In this document: in pieces, positions 24,666 to 31,642 of the stretch
How positions within the stretch are numbered: the stretch's first letter is position 1
How the letters are laid out: the number at the start of each line of letters is the position of its first letter
Assembly (NCBI GenBank): GCA_026127925.1
Contig: JAJSLM010000012.1
Coordinates: 1-33,074 of the forward strand
Source: Thermoplasmatales archaeon
Lineage (GTDB): Archaea > Thermoplasmatota > Thermoplasmata > Thermoplasmatales > Thermoplasmataceae
Reading direction: 5' to 3'
DNA: 33,074 bases
Notes under the pieces: model-generated
Database searches by the model: none
What the model saw: the letters and a program-made list of their open reading frames with translations, nothing else
What the model was told of the DNA's origin: nothing
Made by a program: the position numbers and the translations under genes

Positions 24666-25033
24666 TTTGACTCTCAGGTATCCTTAGACTGTATTTTAAA
24701 TGATGCTAAAAAAGAACAAAATTCGGCATATTGACGATGATTAGCACGTGTCATTATCATATATTCGTCATTCTGTCGACATACATTCCTTTAACATTAT
24801 ACAGAAGAATGCAAATTCTGGCCCAAAATTGATTTGAACACGCCTCGTTTTAATTTAATTAACTACGGAATACGAATCTCATTGTGCGTAAGAAACGGTT
24901 AATTAATATCGATACTGATTAATATTGCAAAAAAATGGTAAAATGGAGAATTTTAAGATAAAGCCACATGCATTTTGTTCAACTTAGAATTTAAAAACCC
25001 ACCCTTTAAATATGATTTTAAACTCATTCTTTT
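24666..25033. promoter_or_regulatory. Divergent promoter region between amt and an unknown gene
   Basis: No gene seen. TATA boxes face both ways: 24690-24699 for amt (-) and tttaaatatg at 25006-25015 for the + strand gene. The middle (24855-24935) is very A-T rich, with repeated TTAATTAA-like words (tttaatttaattaac, ggttaattaatatcg, gattaatatt) that could bind a regulator. No clean operator can be defined. Confidence 0.45.
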
Positions 25034-25408
25034 ATGGAAAAGGGACTTGAGATAGATTTTCAATTACAGTCGGAAAATGAGGATGTAAGAATTGTTGAAG
25101 CGCTTGCCGCCATCACAACATATGACCTGAAAGACAAGATAGAATTGGATTACAGAATTTTTCATGTAAGACTGGGAGAACACAGGTTTTACAGGATTCT
25201 TTTTGCTGGGAAAAGTGTAAACAAACTGCATCCTCATAACCTGAAGACAATAAAAGAATACTTTGATGATTTGGCCAAACATGGAGCAATCGAACTCATT
25301 AACAAATATAACAAACTTCTAAAGGAAAAAGCCACTGTACAGCGTCCTATAAAGGAAATTGAAGAGGAATACGATCTCTGGCAGGATCCGATATGGCAAT
25401 ATATCTGA
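25034..25408 (+). CDS. Unknown soluble protein, 124 residues
   Basis: I do not recognise a family. The protein is charged and lacks signal or membrane segments. It starts with strands (GLEIDFQLQ, VRIVEALAAITTY, IELDYRIFHVRLGEHRFYRILFAG) and ends in long helices rich in Lys and Glu (KTIKEYFDDLAKHGAIELINKYNKLLKEK) with an aromatic tail DLWQDPIWQYI. Codon use resembles its neighbours and a TATA box sits about 23 bases before the ATG, so the gene looks real and probably leaderless. It converges on the alcohol dehydrogenase. Confidence 0.7.
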   Translation: MEKGLEIDFQLQSENEDVRIVEALAAITTYDLKDKIELDYRIFHVRLGEHRFYRILFAGKSVNKLHPHNLKTIKEYFDDLAKHGAIELINKYNKLLKEKATVQRPIKEIEEEYDLWQDPIWQYI

Positions 25409-25496
25409 TTAGCTGATCTCTTTCTGTATTTCTCTTGTTCTTTCCAGTGATTTACTGTATCTATAATTTAAGCGGAGCAATTCGGACAAAAATTTT

Positions 25497-26498
25497 TCAA
25501 GGAATTAGCACGGCTCTTCCCATAATTTTGCCATTCTTTAGTTCCGTCAGAACTTCGTTTGCTTCGCTGAGTTTTCTTTCATGGATCATGGATTCAAGAT
25601 TGTGCTCAGATGCCATCTTAAGAACGGCTCTGGTTTCCTTTCTCAATCCGCTTGCAACGCTTGTAATATTCTTTTCCCACATAAAGTCTCCAAACGGAAC
25701 ATCTATTTTATCCATTACCGCCGGGATAACTACCGTTTTCCCAGTCTTCACTGAGGATACCGCATCCTTTACCAGCGAGCTGTTTGGTGCAAAAACAATA
25801 GATCCATCATATTTGCCTTCGGGACGATCTGTTATCTCGCTGGCGCCAGCCTTCTCGGCTACTTCTCTGTGCCCTTTGGTTATTGCCACAGCATGAGCGC
25901 CAGTAGCTTCTATCATCTGTATTGCATAAAACGCAAGTCCTCCGATCCCAAATACCGCAATCCTATCTCCCATCGATGGGGCAATCCTTTTGACTGCGGA
26001 ATAGGCGGTTATGCCTGCACAGAACAATGGCGCGGCTTCGGAACTCTTAACTCCGTCAGGAATTTGAGAAACATAGGCAGCATCGAGCGCTGCATATTCG
26101 GCGTAGCCACCCTTAACGTTAATACCAGATACCAGCGCATTTGGACATAAATTTTCGTGCCCTGAAATACATTGATCGCAAGTGCCGCAAGCCGAATAAA
26201 ACCAGCCTATGCCGACCCTATCTCCCGGACTTAAATTACTCTTTGATTCAACGACCTCCCCCACAATCTCGTGACCTGGTATCATAGGAAACAAATCTCC
26301 AGGCAATTGAAAATCGCCCTCAATTATGTGCAGATCACTATGACATACTCCATTAGCCAGCACTTTTACGATCACTTTACCTTCCCCTATTTCAGGATAT
26401 CTATAATCTGAATATTTCAACGGCTTTTTCTCTATTTTTTCTGGTTTCTCCAGTAGCATCGCTTTCATACTTTCAAATTTCACAATCTTATCTAACAT
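25497..26498 (-). CDS. Zinc-dependent alcohol dehydrogenase (MDR family)
   Basis: A 333-residue NAD(P)-dependent dehydrogenase interconverting alcohols and aldehydes or ketones. Catalytic zinc ligands are Cys52 (GVCHSDLH), the GHE motif at 75-77 with His76, and a cysteine in APLFCAGITAY. The structural zinc site is Cys104, Cys107, Cys110 and Cys118 (YSACGTCDQC...ENLC). The Rossmann motif is GIGGLAFYA. I chose ATG 26498 because a purine-rich stretch (AAGAAGAAAAAG) precedes it and a TATA box at 26532-26541 fits. ATG 26468 is the alternative. It is divergent from the Mrp gene. Substrate range unknown. Confidence 0.92.
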   Translation of the reverse strand: MLDKIVKFESMKAMLLEKPEKIEKKPLKYSDYRYPEIGEGKVIVKVLANGVCHSDLHIIEGDFQLPGDLFPMIPGHEIVGEVVESKSNLSPGDRVGIGWFYSACGTCDQCISGHENLCPNALVSGINVKGGYAEYAALDAAYVSQIPDGVKSSEAAPLFCAGITAYSAVKRIAPSMGDRIAVFGIGGLAFYAIQMIEATGAHAVAITKGHREVAEKAGASEITDRPEGKYDGSIVFAPNSSLVKDAVSSVKTGKTVVIPAVMDKIDVPFGDFMWEKNITSVASGLRKETRAVLKMASEHNLESMIHERKLSEANEVLTELKNGKIMGRAVLIP

Positions 26499-26525
26499 TA
26501 CCACTTTTTCTTCTTCTTTCTTGTG

Positions 26526-26545
26526 GTCAAGGATAAAATAGCCTC
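26526..26545. promoter_or_regulatory. Shared A-T box between adh and mrp
   Basis: ggataaaatagcc can serve as a TATA box in both directions: about 25 bases before the + strand ATG at 26562 and about 37 bases before the minus-strand ATG at 26498. The two genes may compete for, or share, the promoter. Confidence 0.4.
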
Positions 26546-26561
26546 TTGCAATATCATAAAC

Positions 26562-27410
26562 ATGCCTACAGGAACTATTAAAATGAATACACCGCCCCCT
26601 ACTCCCGTAATTGGGCCGCCACCGAAGTCCACAAAGTATGTTGGAGTAAAGCACACTATTATGGTAATGAGTGGAAAAGGAGGAGTGGGAAAATCTACGG
26701 TTTCGGTTAACCTGGCAGTTGCTCTTGCCAAAAAATTCAAGGTCGGATTAATTGATGTGGATATCAACGGACCGGACGATCCCATGCTTCTCGGCGTCTC
26801 CGGGAAAGATGTCGAAGTAAAAGGTACCCAGATTCTTCCGGTCAAGACCCCATTCGGTGTTGATGTAATATCCATGGGCTTCATGCTTCCAAGCGATGAT
26901 ACAGCCATAATATGGAGAGGAGCTCTCAGGCACAAAGCCATACAGCAGTTTCTGGAAGAAGTCCAGTGGGAGGGTTATGACTACATGGTGCTTGACATGC
27001 CCCCAGGAACAGGGGATGAGCCACTCTCAATATCTCAGCTCGTGCCGAAGGTTGACGGGGTCATAATTGTGGTCACACCACAGGACGTTGCTCTTCTTGA
27101 TGCCAGAAAAGCCATAGATTTCTGCAAAAAGGTTGAGATGAAAGTCCTTGGTATCGTTGAAAACATGAGCGGTTTTGTTTGCCCGCACTGTGGAGAGACC
27201 ACTTACATATTCAAGAAAGGGGGTGGAGAAGAAGCCGCAAAAAAATACGGTGTCCCGTTCCTTGGCAGGATACCGTTCTCAATGGAAATCGTCGAAGGTA
27301 CCGACAGTGGCGTTCCGAGCGCATCACTCAATGATACCGTATCTGCTATATTCACGGATATAGCTGATAAGGTCGCCCAATACGTAGATGCCATGCCTTC
27401 ACTTAAGTAG
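26562..27410 (+). CDS. Mrp/NBP35 family ATPase, iron-sulfur cluster carrier
   Basis: A 282-residue P-loop ATPase that assembles and carries iron-sulfur clusters to target proteins. A proline-rich N-terminus (about 1-25) is followed by the deviant Walker A SGKGGVGKST at 37-46 with its signature lysine, then DVDINGPDDP and DMPPGTGDEP. The cluster-binding CPHC is at Cys207 and Cys210 (SGFVCPHCGETT). There is no N-terminal four-cysteine motif as in Nbp35. ATG 26562 fits the TATA box; the upstream in-frame start at 26523 would precede the promoter. A hairpin terminator follows. Confidence 0.92.
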   Translation: MPTGTIKMNTPPPTPVIGPPPKSTKYVGVKHTIMVMSGKGGVGKSTVSVNLAVALAKKFKVGLIDVDINGPDDPMLLGVSGKDVEVKGTQILPVKTPFGVDVISMGFMLPSDDTAIIWRGALRHKAIQQFLEEVQWEGYDYMVLDMPPGTGDEPLSISQLVPKVDGVIIVVTPQDVALLDARKAIDFCKKVEMKVLGIVENMSGFVCPHCGETTYIFKKGGGEEAAKKYGVPFLGRIPFSMEIVEGTDSGVPSASLNDTVSAIFTDIADKVAQYVDAMPSLK

Positions 27411-27457
27411 ACATTATTACAAGCCTATTGTAAAAGCAGGGCATCTTACTGGACGCT

Positions 27458-27484
27458 ACCCTCTTCGGGGGTCTTGTTTTATTT
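27458..27484 (+). terminator. GC hairpin and T-rich tail after mrp
   Basis: ACCCTC (27458-27463) pairs with GGGGGT (27467-27472) around TTC, followed by cttgttttattt. It lies 48 bases after the Mrp stop, and this intrinsic-style shape fits the end of that transcript. Confidence 0.6.
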
Positions 27485-27737
27485 CAAATTAGACATGCCT
27501 TGCAAGGCCTAGTTAAATGCACTTACTTCTATGTTGTAGCATTACCAATTCCTTTATTTGTTAAAATGATGAGCGTAGTTGCACAGACTCTTGTAAAGGG
27601 TTGCGACGTAAAATGAATCTCATCAGTAGATAGACGATCTGGAGACCGCCTCTTCAGATGAACTTAACGCTCAGTACGTTCCCTATTAGGGACCGAGAAA
27701 AATATGCGTAGTGATGATTTAGGTCGTGAGTATGGAT
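27485..27737. other. Gene-free stretch with a small palindrome
   Basis: No convincing coding frame in either direction. TCCCTA-T-TAGGGA (27680-27692) is a perfect inverted repeat that might be an operator. Base composition resembles decayed coding sequence, but I could not match it to any gene or mobile element. Confidence 0.35.
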
Positions 27738-28091
27738 CTATCTTGTAACCAACAGTGCAATATCAAGCAAGAATGGGATAATAAAAAGAGATCCAATGTC
27801 GACAATAAAGAGGCAAATCAAAATAAAGGAGATGACAAAAATGATACCGCTAAAGACCAAGTTAATATGTTTATCATAAATTCGGCTTACCGGGATAATG
27901 GTCAATATCAAACCCAAAGACAAAATCATAGCCTCATCATAAATGGTGTACGGCAACGTTGTGGCAAAAGGGGTAGCGATACACGAATAAACAGTAAATA
28001 CAAGTATCATAACCAGAGTAACTATGGAAAGGGTTTTTACAGGATCACGTCTTGTTGATGTTCTGTGATCTAACTGATCGATCATATCCAT
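27738..28091 (-). CDS. Small membrane protein of unknown function
   Basis: A protein of about 117 residues with three to four hydrophobic helices: LSIVTLVMILVFTVYSCI, MILSLGLILTIIPV, and two close segments INLVFSGIIFVISFILICLFI and LFIIPFLLDIALL. Its basic N-terminus DHRTSTRRD suggests a cytoplasmic start. An A-T box at about 28113-28122 puts transcription start near 28092, favouring ATG 28091 over the in-frame ATG 28100. It follows the 478-residue exported protein on the same strand and is the first of three small membrane proteins in this island. No family recognised. An immunity or export partner role is inference. Confidence 0.6.
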   Translation of the reverse strand: MDMIDQLDHRTSTRRDPVKTLSIVTLVMILVFTVYSCIATPFATTLPYTIYDEAMILSLGLILTIIPVSRIYDKHINLVFSGIIFVISFILICLFIVDIGSLFIIPFLLDIALLVTR

Positions 28092-28220
28092 AATTAGCAT
28101 GGAGTATTGCTATTAATATATTTTGATTCTAATCTGTAAACCAAAAACGCAAAAATAAAAATATTGCAAAGAGGGTTGTTAAACAGGATTTTTTACCCTA
28201 CGTTATGATGGAATATTGAC

Positions 28221-29657
28221 TCACCAATACTCCCACTGTGTTGAATAATACACACCAGAAACAAGACCATTGTAGTTCGAGTTAAACCAGCACACAGCGG
28301 AGGATCCAGATGTTGTCCATGATCCGCCTGGATTATAGGTTAATGTGAAATGATCCTGGAGGATTATTTTCTCGCTGTAAAGTTCCGCAGAACCACTTCC
28401 GCAACCCCCATAGAAAGTATTCTTCTGTGTAACTAGATTAATCTTTTCGTTCATGGTTATGGCAGCGGTATTAGTGCTTCCCGTTCCTGCCATCAGTATC
28501 CACATCCCGTTAGACGAGAAACCATTAGAATATGGATTATTCGCACTGGTCTGAGAATAAGAAAATGACCAAAGATAATCCTTCTCGGGTTCAGGTGTAC
28601 CCTGTTCCGAATGCGTTGTGCTTTTAATTGCCATACTTCCAGATGGTAATCGAGGCGGTGTTATCCAACCACTCGTGCCGGTTGGCGAATAGCCTACCGA
28701 AGAATAGAAATAAGAGTTGTAGCTGATATGCGACCATGGGGACCATGGTTCGTTCCACCCATCAAGGTAGGAGTTATAGCTGCTTATGTAGTTTATATTC
28801 GATGTCTCGTTTTCTATGTATCCGTCATTGTTTACAATAGTACTGCTTGGAGTGTAACTTTCCCAACCCATAGTTAATATCGGTATTTTCATTTTCCCTG
28901 GCATCGAATTGACTGGTGTCATCTTGTCTCCGACAAATATACCTAGGTCATAGCGGTAAGTTCCGTTAGAATTGCTCATCCCCATTATCTCGCCAGTTGC
29001 GAATGTCCATCCTTTAAAAGATGGATTACCCTCGACACGTATTATCGGATCACAACTTTCATTAGGAACTGAAGAGAATTTATTAAAAACTGAAGACACC
29101 CTGCCAAGAAAACTTATAGTTGATTCATTTATCGGCGCTAGAGCAAAAAAGTGAGTGTTACCATTTGCAGCGATCATAGTGTTTACACCATTAGGTGGAA
29201 CGCCATGCATGACAAGTACTTTGGAGTGAAATTCGTTTGCCCAGGACACTCCGAGGAGATCGGACACAGCAGAGTTATATCCTCCTGTTAGGACAAATAT
29301 GAGATCCCCTCTTGCAAACAAAGAACCTATTGTGCTTACAAGATTTGTGGCCAAACTCGATGATTGTGAAACATATGGCCAGACAATGAAGATTATAGAA
29401 TCGTTGCCTGTATTCTGCAGGCCCATTACAGAAGTTTGGTGAATGTCAGCGCCGGGAACTCTTAAATCTGTGAGCGTTCTCTGCATACCTGCCGGGCCAA
29501 CAAGATAGAGAGGGATACCGGAAGGATATGAGATCTGAACTGGGAGAGAATCGTGCGAAGAACCTGAACTTTGATTATAATAATGTATGCTAATGAAACC
29601 AGACAGGATGATTACAACTACAAATGATATCCCAAAAAGTCTAGTCTTTTTGCTCAT
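28221..29657 (-). CDS. Large exported or surface protein, family not recognised
   Basis: A 478-residue protein with an N-terminal signal anchor (basic SKKTR, then about 18 hydrophobic residues) and a long Ser, Asn, Tyr, Gly-rich exterior part. Residues 45-200 alternate strands and helices (IPLYLVGPAG, DSIIFIVWPYVS, DLIFVLTGGYNSAVSDLLG, KVLVMHGVPPNG). The last third is beta-rich with aromatic and Gly repeats and two cysteines, ending GVYYSTQWEYW. ATG 29657 is chosen because a TATA box (gatatatattt, 29676-29686) lies 25 bases upstream. A decayed copy of its C-terminus occurs at 30584-30731, so the gene was duplicated. Function unknown; a secreted effector or adhesin is possible. Confidence 0.75.
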   Translation of the reverse strand: MSKKTRLFGISFVVVIILSGFISIHYYNQSSGSSHDSLPVQISYPSGIPLYLVGPAGMQRTLTDLRVPGADIHQTSVMGLQNTGNDSIIFIVWPYVSQSSSLATNLVSTIGSLFARGDLIFVLTGGYNSAVSDLLGVSWANEFHSKVLVMHGVPPNGVNTMIAANGNTHFFALAPINESTISFLGRVSSVFNKFSSVPNESCDPIIRVEGNPSFKGWTFATGEIMGMSNSNGTYRYDLGIFVGDKMTPVNSMPGKMKIPILTMGWESYTPSSTIVNNDGYIENETSNINYISSYNSYLDGWNEPWSPWSHISYNSYFYSSVGYSPTGTSGWITPPRLPSGSMAIKSTTHSEQGTPEPEKDYLWSFSYSQTSANNPYSNGFSSNGMWILMAGTGSTNTAAITMNEKINLVTQKNTFYGGCGSGSAELYSEKIILQDHFTLTYNPGGSWTTSGSSAVCWFNSNYNGLVSGVYYSTQWEYW

Positions 29658-29882
29658 ATTAATCAAATCAAACTCAGATATATATTTGTTGTGCAAAAAA
29701 ATAGCTGCTAATGATCGGGAGAGAAAATGGCAAAGCAAATTGAACTAAAAGGTAAACCAAGAAGGAGAATGATAATCCGCTTGATAAAATGGCAGAGAAT
29801 AAACGCATAAACAAAAAGTGGCTAATGCTCTTGAAGGCTACTATTTATTCTTTCGTTCCTTATAAGTTCGTTCAACCAATTC

Positions 29883-30317
29883 TCAAGGAGATACTTTCTT
29901 AAGTTGTTCTCGAATAATTTCGTTTATGTGGAGCCGTTGGTATGTATATGCTAGGGCAATGGATTTCTTCAGTGATACATTGTATTGAGATCTCAGATAT
30001 CTTCTGAATAATTCATACGTGGCCATGTTTAGTACCGCCCAAGATATTACGACTGAAGAAGAAACATTATCATAATATAAACCAAAGTACCCCTGAGTAA
30101 ACAGCATTAAAAGTAATAGGACAGGGTAGAATATATCAAGTAATAGAATAAATCTATAGTAAATTCTGTTTATCACCGTTAATTTTGCATCTGGTTCGTG
30201 ATTGAAAAACTTTAATGTTTTCATATTGTAATAAAACATAGTTATGTCGGCAATGAGAAATAAAGTCAAATATTCTAAGCCTCTAGGAATTATGTCTACC
30301 ACCTCTAACAGGTACAC
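29883..30317 (-). CDS. Small membrane protein of unknown function, GTG start
   Basis: A 144-residue protein with helices at about 14-32, 55-72 and 82-100, and a long basic amphipathic tail (RRYLRSQYNVSLKKSI...REQLKKVSP). The start is GTG at 30315-30317, directly after an in-frame TGA, and three bases beyond the stop of the small peptide frame at 30321. The two are therefore likely coupled. No family recognised. By its size, membrane nature and place behind a small secreted peptide it could be an immunity or processing partner. That is inference. Confidence 0.6.
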   Translation of the reverse strand: MYLLEVVDIIPRGLEYLTLFLIADITMFYYNMKTLKFFNHEPDAKLTVINRIYYRFILLLDIFYPVLLLLMLFTQGYFGLYYDNVSSSVVISWAVLNMATYELFRRYLRSQYNVSLKKSIALAYTYQRLHINEIIREQLKKVSP

Positions 30318-30320
30318 TCA

Positions 30321-30450
30321 TTATGAATTACCAATCCAATTCTCCCAGTTCGACGGTGAACTAATATAATTGTACTGATCATTTCCAAAGACCTTCTATC
30401 ATCACAGCCGCAATGACAATTACTTCCAAAACTTTTACCTTTTTATTCAT
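30321..30450 (-). pseudogene. Small secreted peptide gene with a probable frameshift
   Basis: ATG 30450 starts MNKKVKVLEVIVIAAVMIE, a compact signal-peptide-like sequence, but the frame stops at 30379-30381 after 23 residues. One base away the next frame continues smoothly (GNDQYNYISSPSNWENW) to TAA at 30321-30323. Joined, they would give about 42 residues: signal segment plus a polar, Trp- and Asn-rich tail. The TATA box atatatat (30468-30478) sits 25 bases upstream. It is either a recently broken gene, a sequencing error, or a 23-residue peptide with chance downstream similarity to coding sequence. Confidence 0.45.
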
Positions 30451-30465
30451 GTTAAATGAAGTACA

Positions 30466-30560
30466 TTCATATATATATCGTAGTTTGAGCAACTAGGCAT
30501 TCCAATAAAAAAATGAAAACGTAAAAAATGGTCCGTTCAACCGGACTTCGAAACTTTACC
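30466..30560 (-). repeat. Promoter-terminator block B, matches the block at 32598-32700
   Basis: Reading the + strand, an A-T TATA run is followed by GTTTGAGCAACTAGGCA (30483-30499), an A-rich tract, then GTCCG-ttcaac-CGGAC (30531-30546). The same order with the identical 17-mer occurs at 32598-32700. On the minus strand it reads as the terminator of one gene followed by the promoter of the next. Identity by eye is roughly three quarters over about 80 bases. Confidence 0.75.
30503..30546 (-). terminator. Hairpin terminator behind the decayed gene copy
   Basis: On the minus strand a five-base stem GTCCG/CGGAC is followed by a T-rich tract (complement of 30503-30528). It lies about 40 bases beyond the fossil stop codon at 30584-30586. 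Confidence 0.55.
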
Positions 30561-30583
30561 TTGTACTATTGTAGCCCTTGGAA

Positions 30584-30731
30584 TTACCAGTACCCCGAAC
30601 ATGTTAAAAAATAAGTTCTAGAAACAAGACAGTTGAAGGTGGAGTTTAACTTACGCAAAGCAAAAATCCGGATGTTGACAATAATCCTTCAGATTATATC
30701 TCAACGTGAAGTGATCCAATAGGACTATCTC
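30584..30731 (-). pseudogene. Decayed C-terminal copy of the 478-residue exported protein
   Basis: Minus-strand translation in shifting frames matches the end of the gene at 28221-29657. EIVLLDHFTLRYNL corresponds to EKIILQDHFTLTYNP, STSG to TTSG, LNSTFNCLVS to FNSNYNGLVS, and the ending LVSRTYFLTCSGYW to LVSGVYYSTQWEYW with the stop in register. At least two frameshifts separate these pieces. A faint further match (SNGFAS against SNGFSS) near 30841-30861 suggests the fossil extends upstream. It proves a duplication of this gene within the island. Confidence 0.8.
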
Positions 30732-31236
30732 TTAAGAAGGACCTACTATCGAAGAATCGAAGGACCTGTTATAGCACATATACGAAATTTTTCGCTATGT
30801 GCGCGGTGGAAAACAACAGAACTGCAAAATTAACTATGAAAGAAGCAAATCCATTACTGTCTCCTAGAGTACAATTACGCTCTCCTGTTTTCACTCCGTA
30901 TGTTGTTCTCGCTTCTCACGGCTTACGTTATATACACATTCTCAATCGTTCAATCAGAGCTCTAGAGTTATCCGGATGTGAGTATGATGCGCCTCTATGT
31001 GGATCGTTGGGAGTCGAAAATTCACGCACCATTATGCAATAGATATCTAAATTTTCAATGTTTTCAGAAAAAATTTTATGGAATGTGATACTCAATATAT
31101 TTGATACTATTTATAGAAACAACGATATCAGGAATATTTGCCAATTGTTTTGCAAATGAAATAATAGCAGATAAACGCAATAGGTGGGATGAAATATGAT
31201 TAATGCCATCCTGCAGCAATACCGTCTGTAAAGCCG
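30732..31236. other. Gene-free stretch, probably eroded coding sequence
   Basis: Apart from the possible fossil near 30841-30861, I see no credible gene. An 81-codon + strand frame at 30797-31042 has no family pattern or promoter. At 31200-31245 the minus strand contains a clean short frame ending IVDGFTDGIAAGWH and a stop, which overlaps the end of the membrane protein gene in another frame. Confidence 0.4.
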
Positions 31237-31632
31237 TCAACTATTATGTTGTGGAATATGTTTTGATAACATTACCATAAGCACACCTGATACCACTATA
31301 ATAAGAAATACTTGAACTATTACAACTGTAACCATAACCTTAAAACCGTTCAAATAAAGATATACTTCTACCTCTGACAACATTACAAGGAATACAGCTA
31401 GCAGAGTGACGATGTTTATAAAATTTGAAAATCCATATCCTTCCTTCTTTCCACCTAGATAACCTAGCGAATATATAAGCCCGCCCAAGAAAACCACAAT
31501 CAATAAGGCGAATAGAATAATACTTTGTATATTTAAGTCCCTAACTACAATAAGCAGAGACATAAGCATAGAAATACTCGCGAGGGCCCCTATGGTCGTA
31601 TAAATTTTATTAAATTTCTTGGTACTTTTCAT
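31237..31632 (-). CDS. Small four-helix membrane protein paired with the cysteine-tailed precursor
   Basis: A 131-residue protein made almost wholly of four membrane helices: ISMLMSLLIVV, IILFALLIVVFLGGLIYSLGYLGG, NIVTLLAVFLVMLSEVEVYLYL and VMVTVVIVQVFLIIVVSGVLMVML. I chose ATG 31632, which has a Shine-Dalgarno-like AGAGGG (31639-31644) and lies 10 bases beyond the upstream stop. ATG 31653 would overlap that gene by 11 bases. Tight coupling says it works with the exported protein, for example in immunity or export. A frame shifted by one base would extend its C-terminus by about 16 residues. No family recognised. Confidence 0.7.
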   Translation of the reverse strand: MKSTKKFNKIYTTIGALASISMLMSLLIVVRDLNIQSIILFALLIVVFLGGLIYSLGYLGGKKEGYGFSNFINIVTLLAVFLVMLSEVEVYLYLNGFKVMVTVVIVQVFLIIVVSGVLMVMLSKHIPQHNS

Positions 31633-31642
31633 GTTGTTCCCT

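Noticed and set aside
24850-24935. Possible CRISPR-like or operator repeats in the amt upstream region
   Set aside because: The TTAATTAA-like words are irregular in spacing and explained by A-T richness. No direct repeats with spacers are present. No CRISPR array was seen anywhere in the window.
28160-28220. Third copy of the promoter-terminator block downstream of the 478-residue protein
   Set aside because: Some words recur (AAAAACGC, GGGTTGTTAAAC), but the 17-mer is absent and similarity is too low to claim a repeat. Only homology to the fossil gene end is secure.
29727-29902. Short + strand frames, MAKQIELKGKPRRRM (29727) and MAENKRINKKW (29789-29902)
   Set aside because: The first stops after 27 codons and the second overlaps the end of a minus-strand gene. 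There is a Shine-Dalgarno-like GGGAGAG before the first, but no family support, so I did not call them.
30797-31042. 81-codon + strand frame starting MCAVENN
   Set aside because: No promoter, family pattern or plausible neighbours. It lies antisense to probable fossil coding sequence.
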